NCBI GenBank assembly: GCA_037443945.1
Contig: JBBINH010000004.1
Span: forward strand, 62,001-126,000
From: SSF26 sp037443945
Lineage (GTDB): Bacteria > Chloroflexota > Anaerolineae > J102
Direction: 5' to 3'
DNA: 64,000 nucleotides
Part shown: one piece after another, positions 7,209 to 15,622 of the stretch
How the letters are laid out: the number at the start of each line of letters is the position of its first letter
Numbering within the stretch: position 1 is the stretch's first letter
Notes under the pieces: model-generated
What the model was told of the DNA's origin: nothing
Databases searched by the model: none
Seen by the model: only the letters and a program-made list of their open reading frames with translations
Translations under genes and position numbers: made by a program

Positions 7209-9230
7209 ATGCTGAACATCCAAGTTCTCAACACCCATGTGTCCCAACGCCAGGGATTTGCATCGCAGAGCACCGTCCTGCCGGACACCTTCGTCCGCTG
7301 GCAGCTGGAAGCCCGGCACAAGATACATCAGGCCATCGCTAACGGCGGGCATCCCCGCCGGAACCCGGCCCACCTGCCGGTGATGATCACCTTCGAGGCC
7401 GAGGGCAGCTTTCCCATTCGCGTTGTCAGCAAGGGCGCCGGCTTCACCCCCCGAGACGAGAAGCTGCAGCCCTACATCGATCTGCTGGAAGAAACCATCG
7501 TCCGCTGCGAGGGCCGACCCTGGGAGGAGACCCTTTCCGACCGTGTGGCCGCCGTCCGGGCATTGCTCGATCATCCGGAGGACATCGATCTCCGCCGACT
7601 GGGCTTCTTGGAGATCTTCGGTAGCGGCACCTACCGCAACCTCCAACGCGACCCGCGCGTGGTGCTCCACTACACCGGCGACGGCCCCGATTATCCCTCC
7701 TTCCAGATCAACGGCTATGTCGAGCTTTTGGATCAGGATGACCCCCGCTACCGCTACATCGCCCTGGCCCGCTTCATTTTCGAGAGGGCACCCTTCCACC
7801 TGCCCCAGCCCGGTTACGCGGCCGGCTACCTGGTGTGGGTACACGAGGTCGCTGACAAGACGCCGTTCTCCCTAATGACACAGCCCAACTTGTACAACAT
7901 ACCCCGCGCAACACCCAATCTGCAGCACGCAGTACGCAATACTCCCGCCGCCTCAGTGGAGCCGGCGCAAGAGGCTGTCACCTTAGCCGGTCCGGAGCAA
8001 GCAGACCCGCAGGAGGATGCGGTCACCTTTCGCGAGATATTGGTTCCCCTTGACAATTCCAAGTACAGCACCTGGGCCATGGAGATCGCACTCCAGATCG
8101 CCGGCGTGTACGGCTCCAAGGTCGTGGGCAACCACGTCTACGCCGCCCGCCTGCACGACAAACGTTTTCGCGATATGGAACCGGGCCTACCCGAAGAGTA
8201 CCAGGAACCGACCATCTTGGCCCACCAGCGGGAGCTGCATGACACGCTCATCGAGAAAGGGCTCAAGCTGATTTCCGACTCCTACCTGGAAGTTCTCAAA
8301 GCCCGGTGCCAGGAGGCCGGCCTGCGCTTCGAGGGCAAGACGCCTGAGGGCAAGAACTACGCCGAGTTGGTCCGGGACATTGAAACGAGCAGGTACGACC
8401 TGGTGGTGATGGGCGCGCGAGGCATGGGAGAAGTCTGGCGTCGAGGGAAGCGACGGGATCAGGTGCTGGGGAGCGTGTGTGAGCGCGTGGTGCGTCGGGT
8501 GAACCGTGACGTGCTGGTGGTGAAAGACGATCGCCCGCTGGGCGGTACCTTCGTGGTGGGGGTAGACGGCAGCGATCGGGGCTTCGCCGCCCTGCGGGTG
8601 GCTCTGGCCCTGGCGGAGGCCACCGGCGCACGGGTGCAGGTGGTAGCCGTCTACGACCCCTTCCTGCACAAGGCGGTGTTCAACGAGCTGGAAGAGGTGC
8701 TGACCGAAGAGGCCAAACAGGTCTTCGACACCGAAGCCCAAAAGAAGCTCCACGACGAGTTGGTGGACAGCGGTATCGCCCGGCTTTATGTGGAACACTT
8801 GCAGACGGCGCAACGCATCGCCGCAGAGTTGGGGGCGGAGATAGAGACACACCTGCTGGCAGGCAACCCGTATGCGGCCTTGTTGCGCCACATGGAAGAA
8901 GTGAAACCCACCCTGCTGCTCATTGGACGCACGGGGCTTCACGCCGACGAGCGCTTGGACATCGGCTCCAACGCCGAGAACCTGCTGCGGTTGGCTCCAT
9001 GCCACGTGTTGCTGGTAGGGCGCATCTTCACCCCGACGTGGGCGGAAACGCGGCGGGTCGTTGAGGAAGGGCTGGCCTGGACACCCGAAGCGCTGGCGCG
9101 ACTGGAGCGGGTGCCCGACTTCGTGCGGGGGATGGTGCGCAAGGCCATCGAGACCTACGCGCGGGAGCACGGGCTCGATGTGGTGACGGAAGAGACCGTC
9201 GTCGAAGCACGCCGGCGATTTGGCATGTGA
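7209..9230 (+). CDS. Multidomain tandem UspA protein with PCP_red-like C-terminus
   Basis: The protein has 673 residues and four parts. Residues 1 to about 225 form a domain I cannot name; its ...GSGTYRNLQRDPRVV...GYVELLDQDDPRY segment loosely resembles flavin-binding split-barrel (PNPOx-like) proteins. After an Ala/Pro linker come two universal stress protein domains, about 270-435 and 440-615. The first has the nucleotide-loop-like VVMGARGMGE...GSVCERVVRRV and the second LLIGRTGLH...GSNAENLL. The last ~50 residues (LAWTPEALARL...FVRGMVRKAIE...) match the PCP_red domain also found at the ends of two neighbours. AAGGAGG sits before the ATG. The stop overlaps the next gene. It is probably a soluble regulatory or assembly protein; the role is unknown. 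Confidence 0.75.
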   Translation: MLNIQVLNTHVSQRQGFASQSTVLPDTFVRWQLEARHKIHQAIANGGHPRRNPAHLPVMITFEAEGSFPIRVVSKGAGFTPRDEKLQPYIDLLEETIVRCEGRPWEETLSDRVAAVRALLDHPEDIDLRRLGFLEIFGSGTYRNLQRDPRVVLHYTGDGPDYPSFQINGYVELLDQDDPRYRYIALARFIFERAPFHLPQPGYAAGYLVWVHEVADKTPFSLMTQPNLYNIPRATPNLQHAVRNTPAASVEPAQEAVTLAGPEQADPQEDAVTFREILVPLDNSKYSTWAMEIALQIAGVYGSKVVGNHVYAARLHDKRFRDMEPGLPEEYQEPTILAHQRELHDTLIEKGLKLISDSYLEVLKARCQEAGLRFEGKTPEGKNYAELVRDIETSRYDLVVMGARGMGEVWRRGKRRDQVLGSVCERVVRRVNRDVLVVKDDRPLGGTFVVGVDGSDRGFAALRVALALAEATGARVQVVAVYDPFLHKAVFNELEEVLTEEAKQVFDTEAQKKLHDELVDSGIARLYVEHLQTAQRIAAELGAEIETHLLAGNPYAALLRHMEEVKPTLLLIGRTGLHADERLDIGSNAENLLRLAPCHVLLVGRIFTPTWAETRRVVEEGLAWTPEALARLERVPDFVRGMVRKAIETYAREHGLDVVTEETVVEARRRFGM

Positions 9231-10108
9231 AAATGAAAACCTACCACGAGATCACCGGTGATGGCGGCTCGGACATCCTGGGGCAGGTGAGGGCCCTGAA
9301 GGAACGGCTGGAGGCCCGCCTGAGCCGGATAGAAAACGTGATCGCCGTGATGAGCGGCAAAGGCGGTGTGGGCAAGAGCACGATCACCGCCAGCCTGGCG
9401 ACCCTTCTCGCCGATCGGGGCTACACCGTCGGCGCGGTGGATGCCGATCTGAACGGCCCGGCTCTTGCCCGGATGCTGGGCGTGCACGGCCGGCAGGTGC
9501 GGCTCACCGCCGACGGCGTGGCGCCCGCCATCGGTGCGGCCGGCGTCCGCGTTATCTCCATGGACTTCTTCCTGCCTGACGAGGCTACCCCGGTCGCATG
9601 GAACCACCCCGGCGGGCTGGCGGCCGATACCACCGTCTGGCGCGGGACCATGGAGGCCACGGTGCTACGGGAGTTTCTGATGGACACTACCTGGGGGGAG
9701 TTGGACTTTCTCTTCCTGGACTTGCCTCCGGGGAGCGACCGTTTCGCCGCCGTGGCCGGCCTGCTGCCCCGGCTGGCGGGGGTAATCGTGGTCACCGTGC
9801 CCAGCCTGGTCTCCCAGGCGGTGGTGAAGAAAGCCATTACCGCCGCCCAGGAGCGGGGCGATCCCCTGCTGGGAGTGGTGGAAAACATGGCGGGCTATGT
9901 CTGCCCGGTCTGCGGCACGGTGAGCCCGCTGTTCCCCGGTGATGGGGTCCAGGAGATGGGGTTGCCACTGCTGGGCCGCATCCCCTTCGATCCACGCCTG
10001 GCGGAGGGGGCCGATGTCGGCCTACCTTTCGCCCTCACCCATCCCGATACGCCGGCTGCTCAAGCCCTGGCAGAACTGACTACGGCCGTCGAAGGAGCGC
10101 TGTCATGA
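9227..10108 (+). CDS. Mrp/NBP35-family iron-sulfur carrier ATPase (copy 2)
   Basis: This second Mrp-type ATPase has 293 residues and differs from copy 1 by an N-terminal helical extension of about 35 residues before the SGKGGVGKST loop. VDADLNGPA, DLPPGSDRF and the CPVC pair near the C-terminus match the family. The start is GTG at 9227, overlapping the UspA stop; an ATG two codons downstream (9233) is equally possible. The stop overlaps the next ATG by 4 bases. Two divergent Mrp genes in one operon suggest separate donors, or a heterodimer, for Fe-S or other metal-centre insertion into the nearby redox proteins. Confidence 0.85.
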   Translation: MKMKTYHEITGDGGSDILGQVRALKERLEARLSRIENVIAVMSGKGGVGKSTITASLATLLADRGYTVGAVDADLNGPALARMLGVHGRQVRLTADGVAPAIGAAGVRVISMDFFLPDEATPVAWNHPGGLAADTTVWRGTMEATVLREFLMDTTWGELDFLFLDLPPGSDRFAAVAGLLPRLAGVIVVTVPSLVSQAVVKKAITAAQERGDPLLGVVENMAGYVCPVCGTVSPLFPGDGVQEMGLPLLGRIPFDPRLAEGADVGLPFALTHPDTPAAQALAELTTAVEGALS

Positions 10109-10539
10109 AGTTCCTCTGTGTTCCCTGTGACGAACCCATGCAGGTGGTGGAAAGCGGTTCCCCGGATGAAACGGGGAGCTTGCGCGTTCTCTTCCGCTGT
10201 CCCCGTTGCGATCACACCACCGCCATGCTGACCAACGCCGGTGAGACGCAACTGGTGCGCTCCCTGGGGGTGCGTATCGGTGGCAAGCCGGTGGATTCTG
10301 CGGGGCGACTGGAAAACCTGCGTGCCGGGTTGACCCGAATCCGGACCGATGCCCTGCAGACCGAGGAAGAAGCCGAACCGGTGTGGACGCCGGCAGCGCT
10401 CCAACGCCTGAACGCGACGCCCTCCTTCGTCCGGCCCATGATCCGCCAGGCCTACACCGACTATGCCCGGCAACACGGCCTGCGCGAAATCACCCCGGAG
10501 GTGATGGATGCGGCCCGACAGGCGTTGGGGATGGGCTGA
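10105..10539 (+). CDS. Zinc-ribbon protein with PCP_red-like C-terminal domain
   Basis: This small protein of 144 residues has two recognisable pieces. The N-terminus has CVPC and CPRC pairs about 27 residues apart, a zinc-ribbon arrangement. The C-terminal ~50 residues (PVWTPAALQRL...SFVRPMIRQAY...YARQHGL) match the PCP_red domain at the ends of the UspA protein upstream and the radical SAM protein downstream. The start overlaps the Mrp stop (ATGA), so the genes are co-translated. The compact architecture suggests a scaffold or adaptor that uses the shared domain to contact a common partner. That is inference. Confidence 0.75.
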   Translation: MKFLCVPCDEPMQVVESGSPDETGSLRVLFRCPRCDHTTAMLTNAGETQLVRSLGVRIGGKPVDSAGRLENLRAGLTRIRTDALQTEEEAEPVWTPAALQRLNATPSFVRPMIRQAYTDYARQHGLREITPEVMDAARQALGMG

Positions 10540-10616
10540 TCGAACGCACGTGATCCCGTCACCATAAGCGGTTCTTATCCGGGCACTCCACCTCGATGAG
10601 GAAGAAGTGACTCAGG

Positions 10617-11078
10617 ATGGAAGCCTCTTCGGAGAACAAAGGGTCTGCTTTGGAGGCGACCTTAGGGGCCCGACGGTTCCGCCAGGCCGGCTGGACGTAC
10701 CTGCTGGCCGGTACGGCCGTCATCCTCTTCACCCTGACCGCTGGCCTGGTGCCTCCCAGCCGCCTGCCTCGTCTATTCCTGCTGCTGCCCGGTCTCGGTT
10801 TCGTGATCCTGTTCGGCGCCCTTATCATCCTGGCCCCCCGGCTTTGGCGCCGGCCGTGGACGGTCGGCTTCAGCCGGTGGCTGGCGCGTCTGTTGGCCCT
10901 CACCAACGCCGGCCGAACCTGCCTTTTCCTCCTCAATGCTGCCGGACTCAACGTCCACGTTTTCCGCTCATCCGGACCGGCTTTTTTCATGGTACGCACG
11001 GACCCGGAGCCGCTCTTCCTGGTCAACGCCGGCCTCACCGGTCTCATTGCGGTGATGCTGGCCCGCGCCGGCCGGTGA
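10617..11078 (+). CDS. Small integral membrane protein
   Basis: I cannot assign this 153-residue protein to a family. It has about four hydrophobic segments (roughly 26-45, 52-72, 83-102 and 130-148), a charged N-terminal tail, and no Cys or His motif that would suggest a haem or metal site. It sits between the zinc-ribbon PCP_red protein and the radical SAM gene in the same orientation, so it is probably part of the locus, perhaps as a membrane anchor. The start is moderately supported by an upstream purine-rich stretch. Confidence 0.6.
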   Translation: MEASSENKGSALEATLGARRFRQAGWTYLLAGTAVILFTLTAGLVPPSRLPRLFLLLPGLGFVILFGALIILAPRLWRRPWTVGFSRWLARLLALTNAGRTCLFLLNAAGLNVHVFRSSGPAFFMVRTDPEPLFLVNAGLTGLIAVMLARAGR

Positions 11079-11118
11079 AGCCCTCTTCGTAAGCCCAAGA
11101 AGTCCGGGAGGTCGAGAA

Positions 11119-12423
11119 ATGCCACAGGACGATACGCACCATAGAACACGCAGTATGCGATTTACCCCCTCCATCATCTCCTGGAACCTGACCCGGCTGT
11201 GCAACGAGCGCTGCCGGCACTGCTACCTGAACGCCGGCCCTTACGCCGACCGCTCCGACGAGTTCTCCACCGATGAGTGCCTAGAGGTGCTGGCCCAGCT
11301 CCGGGAGTTGGCGCCGGGAGCGTTGATCATCTTCACCGGTGGGGAGCCCCTGCTACGGGAGGACATCTACGACCTGGTGCGGGCGGCCCGTGAGGCGGGT
11401 TTCACCGTGGTGGTGGGTACCAACGGCATCCGCCTCACGCCGGAGCGGCTGGCCCGACTGCGGAAGGCCGGGGTGCAGGGGGTGGCCCTCAGCCTGGACT
11501 CGCTGCGCCCGGAAGTGCATGATGCCTTTCGAGGGCGACAAGGGGCATGGCAGGCGACCGTCGCCAGCATCGAACACCTGCGAGAGGATGGGCTGCCCTT
11601 CGTGCTCCAGACCACCGTCAGCCGTGCCAACTTGAAGGAGCTCCCCGACCTGGTGGCCTTCGCTGCCGCGAAGAAGGCACGCACCCACAACCTCTACTTT
11701 CTGGTCCCCACCGGCCGCGGTCAGACTTTCACCAGCGACATCACGCCCCACGAGTACGAGGCGTTGTTGCAGGACATCCGCCGCTGGCAGGAGGTCTACG
11801 CCGACCGCTTGCTTCTCTCGGCCAAGTGCGCGCCCCATTACCAGCGCGTGTTGTGGGAGTACGATCCCGATTCCCCCTACCTGCGCGCCTTCGACCAGGG
11901 GGCCGGCGGCTGCCCGGCGGCGATGCATTACCTGGGTATCCGCCCCAACGGCGATGTGACCCCTTGCCCTTACCTACCGGTCTACGGCGGCAACCTGCGC
12001 CGGCAGTCTCTGGCGGCTATTTGGCACGAGTCGGAACTGTTCCGCCGCCTGCGGCAGCGCCACGCCTTGGCCGACCGCTGCGGCGTCTGCGAGTTTCGCC
12101 TTCTGTGCGGGGGATGCCGGGCCCGCGCCTATGGTGTCACCGGAGATGTGATGGGGCCGGATCCCTGGTGTGAGTACGAGCCGGGCGCCCGGGGCGGCCA
12201 ATGGATCACCCCGGACGGAGCCGTAGCCTACGGCCTTGCCGTGGAGGGCGAGTTGACCTGGACACCGGAGGCGCAGCGGCTGCTGGAGGTTATCCCCTCC
12301 TTTGTGCGGGGACGCGTCCGGCACAGCGTAGAGGCTTACGCCCGTCAACATGCCTTATCCCTGGTCACCATCGAGGTGATGCAACAGGCCCGGAAGAAAC
12401 GGGCCCTCCTGCCGGACTCATGA
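11119..12423 (+). CDS. NirJ/AhbC-like radical SAM/SPASM protein with PCP_red tail
   Basis: This 434-residue radical SAM enzyme has the CNERCRHC cluster motif (residues 28-35), the FTGGEPLLR motif for SAM binding and a SPASM-type C-terminal region with CPAA, CPYLP, CGVCEFRLLCGGC and a final Cys. It most resembles haem d1/siroheme-branch enzymes such as NirJ and AhbC/AhbD, though peptide-modifying relatives cannot be excluded. The last ~55 residues (LTWTPEAQRLL...SFVRGRVRHSV...) form the third PCP_red domain of the operon. GGGAGG lies upstream of the ATG at 11119; an internal ATG at 11155 would also keep every motif. It may make or modify a tetrapyrrole needed by the cytochromes. Confidence 0.82.
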   Translation: MPQDDTHHRTRSMRFTPSIISWNLTRLCNERCRHCYLNAGPYADRSDEFSTDECLEVLAQLRELAPGALIIFTGGEPLLREDIYDLVRAAREAGFTVVVGTNGIRLTPERLARLRKAGVQGVALSLDSLRPEVHDAFRGRQGAWQATVASIEHLREDGLPFVLQTTVSRANLKELPDLVAFAAAKKARTHNLYFLVPTGRGQTFTSDITPHEYEALLQDIRRWQEVYADRLLLSAKCAPHYQRVLWEYDPDSPYLRAFDQGAGGCPAAMHYLGIRPNGDVTPCPYLPVYGGNLRRQSLAAIWHESELFRRLRQRHALADRCGVCEFRLLCGGCRARAYGVTGDVMGPDPWCEYEPGARGGQWITPDGAVAYGLAVEGELTWTPEAQRLLEVIPSFVRGRVRHSVEAYARQHALSLVTIEVMQQARKKRALLPDS

Positions 12424-12571
12424 ACAACAACTCGGCTCTTGGCTGCCATCTATCGACCCGGCTGCCCGCCCCTGAGCGCTGAGAGCACATCTGCCTCCTT
12501 CGCGAGGACACTCTATCGGCCAACCGTCGTTAGAGACGACCGGCATATGGCCTGACCGGCCTCCGACCTAT

Positions 12572-12603
12572 TTGACAAAAGCCCAAATTGTGGTATCTAT
12601 AAT
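12572..12603 (+). promoter_or_regulatory. Candidate sigma70-type promoter for the sensor-kinase operon
   Basis: A perfect -35 box (TTGACA, 12572-12577) is followed by TATCTATAAT (12594-12603). TATCTA at 16 bases spacing, or TATAAT at 20, could serve as -10. It lies in the 643-base space (12424-13066) between the radical SAM gene and the histidine kinase. It would give a leader of about 455 bases that contains the repeat element at 12673. The rest of this gap shows no gene. Confidence 0.55.
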
Positions 12604-12672
12604 TGAGGGCACAACAACGGGACTCATACTACGCGCTACGAAGCCCTCACCGGACCCCCGGCGGCCCGCTTG

Positions 12673-12790
12673 GACTCGGTTCTATCTTTTGTTGGTGAGA
12701 ACGTTTGAACGTTAGAACGTTTGAACGTTAGAACGTTTGAACGTTATGCCTGCCTACCCCTCTTGCGCCAACACACTCCGGAACCATCTC
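12673..12790 (+). mobile_element. MITE-like element, copy A (6 octamers)
   Basis: This 118-bp element starts with GACTCGGTTC and ends with GAACCATCTC, a decayed form of the inverted repeat. Exact 8-bp target duplications (CCCGCTTG) lie at 12665-12672 and 12791-12798. The core (12699-12746) is six octamers, alternating GAACGTTT and GAACGTTA. A shared 34-base segment (TGCCTGCCT...ACACACTCCG) precedes the right end. It has no coding capacity, and it is inserted downstream of the candidate promoter in the sensor-kinase leader. Confidence 0.9.
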
Positions 12791-13066
12791 CCCGCTTGCT
12801 TGATCGATCGGCATTGCCAACGTTATGTTACCGAGCGCGCGTTATGAAGACGGCAAAACCGAGAGCGGCCGGACGGCATTTCAGGCTCAGGCGCATCGGG
12901 CATGGTAGCATCACCCGGTCGCCCCTACCGCCTTACCGTTATGTTCATGGTCCAGACCGAGTTGGACCGATTCGGAAGACGTAGGTCTGGGATCTCGAAT
13001 CGGTTTGGCGGTGGAAGAGGGGCCTACCGATCACCCAGATGCACTCCTGCAAGAGACACCGAGTTT

Positions 13067-15622
13067 ATGAAAAGCCTTTATCCCAAAATTATGCTGCTCG
13101 TCGGTGGTGCTTTTGCGGTCGTCATGACGGCTATTGTGGCCTTCGTCTACGTCTCAGGGAGCCGGCAGATCGAGCAAGAGGGGTTGGCACGGGCAGAAAC
13201 CTTGAATCGCATGGCCTTCGAAGTCCTCTACGCCTCCATGCGCCAAGGAGGTGGTCGCGAGGGCAATCGCCGGGTCATCGCCCGGCTGCAGGAGACGGGA
13301 GCTTTCACCACCCTGCGGGTGGTGAAGGGCGAGCCGGTGGTCCGGCAGTTCGGTGCGGAGCCGGAGGAGTTACCTCGGGATGCGTTGGAGCGTCGCGCTC
13401 TGGCCGGCGAGGAAGTACGAGAGGTTCGCCGGGAAGGAGGCTATCGCATCGTACGCTACGTTACCCCCCTGCGGGTGCAGGTGGAATGCCAGCGCTGTCA
13501 TCAGGCCCAGATCGGTGAGATCAACGGGGTGATCTCCACCGAGATTTCGTTGCAGGCCTACGAAAGCACCCTCCGGCAACGACGAGACGTGTTGCTCCTG
13601 ACCCTAGGGGGCGGATTGCTGATTCTGGGTCTGCTGACCTTTTATGCCTTGCAGCGCCTGGTCATCCGTCCTTTGCAGACGATCCAACGAGGTGCCACGG
13701 CCATTGCCCAGGGGGCGCTCGACCACCGTCTGGAGGTGCGCACCGGTGACGAGCTCGAGGTCCTGGCCAGGGAGTTCAATACCATGGCCGCACGCTTGCA
13801 GGAATCCTACGTCGTTCTGGAACAGAAGGTGGCCGAGCGCACGCAGGAGCTGGTTGCCCTCAACCAAGTGGCCGAAGCCGTCAACCGTTCGTTGGACCTG
13901 AAGGAAACGTTGCCCGAGGTTCTGGAACAAGTGATGGCGCTGATAGGAGCGGAGGCAGCGGATATCCGAGTGATCGAGAACGGTACCTTGTGCGTGCGGA
14001 CCAGCCGGGGGCTCTCTCCCGCCTTTCTGGAACAGGACGCTCGGGTGCCGGTGGGTCACTGCCTATGCGGTATGGCTGCACTGACGGGCCGCGCCATGAT
14101 GGCCGAGGACCTGCACAGGGAGCACCCCGAAGCGGAGTGTTGCCTGGCGGCGGGATTTCGTTCCAGCCTCAGCGTACCGGTGGCGGCCAAGGGGCAGATG
14201 GTGGGGGTGATCCACCTGGCCAGCTCCCAACCCTACGCCTTCAACGCTCGGCAAGAGGCCATCCTCACGGCAGTGGGTCAGCATGTCGGATTAGCCATCG
14301 AGAAAGTACGCCTCTACGAAGGGGAACGCTCGCAGCGTCAGGTGGCCGAGATTCTGCGTCGGGCATCCCAAACCTTGAGCGCCAGTCTGAATCTGGACAC
14401 GGTCTTGCACACCCTTCTCGAACAACTGGGGCAGGTTCTGATCGTAGACGCGGGGCTTATCCTGCTTTGTGAGGGCGATCACCTGCGGGTGGCGGCGGTG
14501 CGTGGCCGGCCTGAACTGAGGATGGAACGGCTGTTGGGCTATCAAATCCCGTTGTCCGCCAATCGGGATTTCTACCGGGTCATTCAGGAGAAACGCGTGC
14601 TGACTTTCTGTCAGCCCGGCCGACGGCCTCCCTTTGCCGATGGTTTCCAACCCATCGAAGAGGTCGATTGGTGTCTGGTAGTCCCGTTGTTGCGTGGGAG
14701 CGAAGTCATGGGGTTGCTGGCCGTGGAACAACTGAACCACTGTTACGACAAGGAAGAAGAACCTCAGATTGCCATGGCCTTTGCCAACCATGCGGTCATG
14801 GCCATCGAAAACGCCCGCCTGTACGCCGAGATCAAGACGCTGAACGAGGAACTGGAGGCGCGGGTAGAACGCCGGACGCAAGAGCTGAACGAGGCAAGGG
14901 AAGTTCTGGCACGCCAGGCGAAACAACTCCGCCACCTGCTGAACAAGACCATTCGTATCCAGGAAGAGGAACGGGATCGCATCGCTCAGGACATCCACGA
15001 CGGGATCTCCCAGTTGATTATGGGTGCCCTCTACGAAACCCAGGCCGCCAAGGTCTCTCTGGCGGAGCGCCCCGAAGTGGCGCGAAAAAAACTGCAGAGC
15101 GCCCAGGAGATCTTGAAACAGCTCAAAACGGAAATGCAGCGCATCATTTACGACCTACACCCCGCCGTGCTCAGCACTTCCGGGCTGGTGCCGGCACTGG
15201 AGGCCTGGATCGCTGACTACCAGGTCCACACCGGAGTTTCCTGTGCTTTTACCATCTCCGGTTCGGTCCGGCGCCTGACACCTGAGCGAGAGCGAGCGGT
15301 ATACCGTATTGTTCAGGAGGCGCTCCACAACATAGCCCAACACGCCCAGGCCCATCAAGCGTGGGTGATGCTGACATTCACCCCGGAAACGCTGCGTATC
15401 ACTATTGATGACGATGGATGCGGCTTTGACCGCTTGGCGGTGCTGAACGACTCACGCAATCACCTGGGGCTGGTGAGCATGCAGGAACGCGCTCAGAGCA
15501 TCGGCGGTGAGTTGGAAATCTATTCTCGGCCGGGATATGGCACCCGCATTCTCGTCCAGGTGCCGGCTAACGACCATTCGGAAGGCGAGGGAAATGGAGC
15601 GGATTCGGATCCTTATTGCTGA
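13067..15622 (+). CDS. Haem c-type sensor histidine kinase (DUF3365-HAMP-GAF-GAF-HisKA_3)
   Basis: This is an 851-residue membrane sensor kinase. TM1 spans about 8-30. A periplasmic DUF3365/Tll0287-like domain with CQRCH at 141-145 follows, then TM2 (about 174-196) and HAMP. Two GAF domains span about 290-430 and 450-610, then a coiled linker leads to a HisKA_3 dimerisation domain (ERDRIAQDIHDGISQL; the His is the likely phospho-acceptor). The ATPase domain has EALHNIAQHA and DDDGCGF. The CxxCH suggests covalent haem and sensing of redox state, O2 or NO, but the ligand is inferred. The ATG at 13067 is preferred to earlier in-frame starts because the signal-anchor begins there. It overlaps the regulator gene by 29 bases. 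Confidence 0.85.
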   Translation: MKSLYPKIMLLVGGAFAVVMTAIVAFVYVSGSRQIEQEGLARAETLNRMAFEVLYASMRQGGGREGNRRVIARLQETGAFTTLRVVKGEPVVRQFGAEPEELPRDALERRALAGEEVREVRREGGYRIVRYVTPLRVQVECQRCHQAQIGEINGVISTEISLQAYESTLRQRRDVLLLTLGGGLLILGLLTFYALQRLVIRPLQTIQRGATAIAQGALDHRLEVRTGDELEVLAREFNTMAARLQESYVVLEQKVAERTQELVALNQVAEAVNRSLDLKETLPEVLEQVMALIGAEAADIRVIENGTLCVRTSRGLSPAFLEQDARVPVGHCLCGMAALTGRAMMAEDLHREHPEAECCLAAGFRSSLSVPVAAKGQMVGVIHLASSQPYAFNARQEAILTAVGQHVGLAIEKVRLYEGERSQRQVAEILRRASQTLSASLNLDTVLHTLLEQLGQVLIVDAGLILLCEGDHLRVAAVRGRPELRMERLLGYQIPLSANRDFYRVIQEKRVLTFCQPGRRPPFADGFQPIEEVDWCLVVPLLRGSEVMGLLAVEQLNHCYDKEEEPQIAMAFANHAVMAIENARLYAEIKTLNEELEARVERRTQELNEAREVLARQAKQLRHLLNKTIRIQEEERDRIAQDIHDGISQLIMGALYETQAAKVSLAERPEVARKKLQSAQEILKQLKTEMQRIIYDLHPAVLSTSGLVPALEAWIADYQVHTGVSCAFTISGSVRRLTPERERAVYRIVQEALHNIAQHAQAHQAWVMLTFTPETLRITIDDDGCGFDRLAVLNDSRNHLGLVSMQERAQSIGGELEIYSRPGYGTRILVQVPANDHSEGEGNGADSDPYC

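Noticed and set aside
12699..12746. Octamer array considered as a CRISPR array or iteron origin
   Set aside because: Units are contiguous with no spacers, and the array lies inside an element with terminal inverted repeats and target duplications, which explains it better.
12902..13066. N-terminal extension of the sensor kinase
   Set aside because: The 55 extra codons are not signal-like and have no conserved content; the signal-anchor starts at the ATG at 13067.
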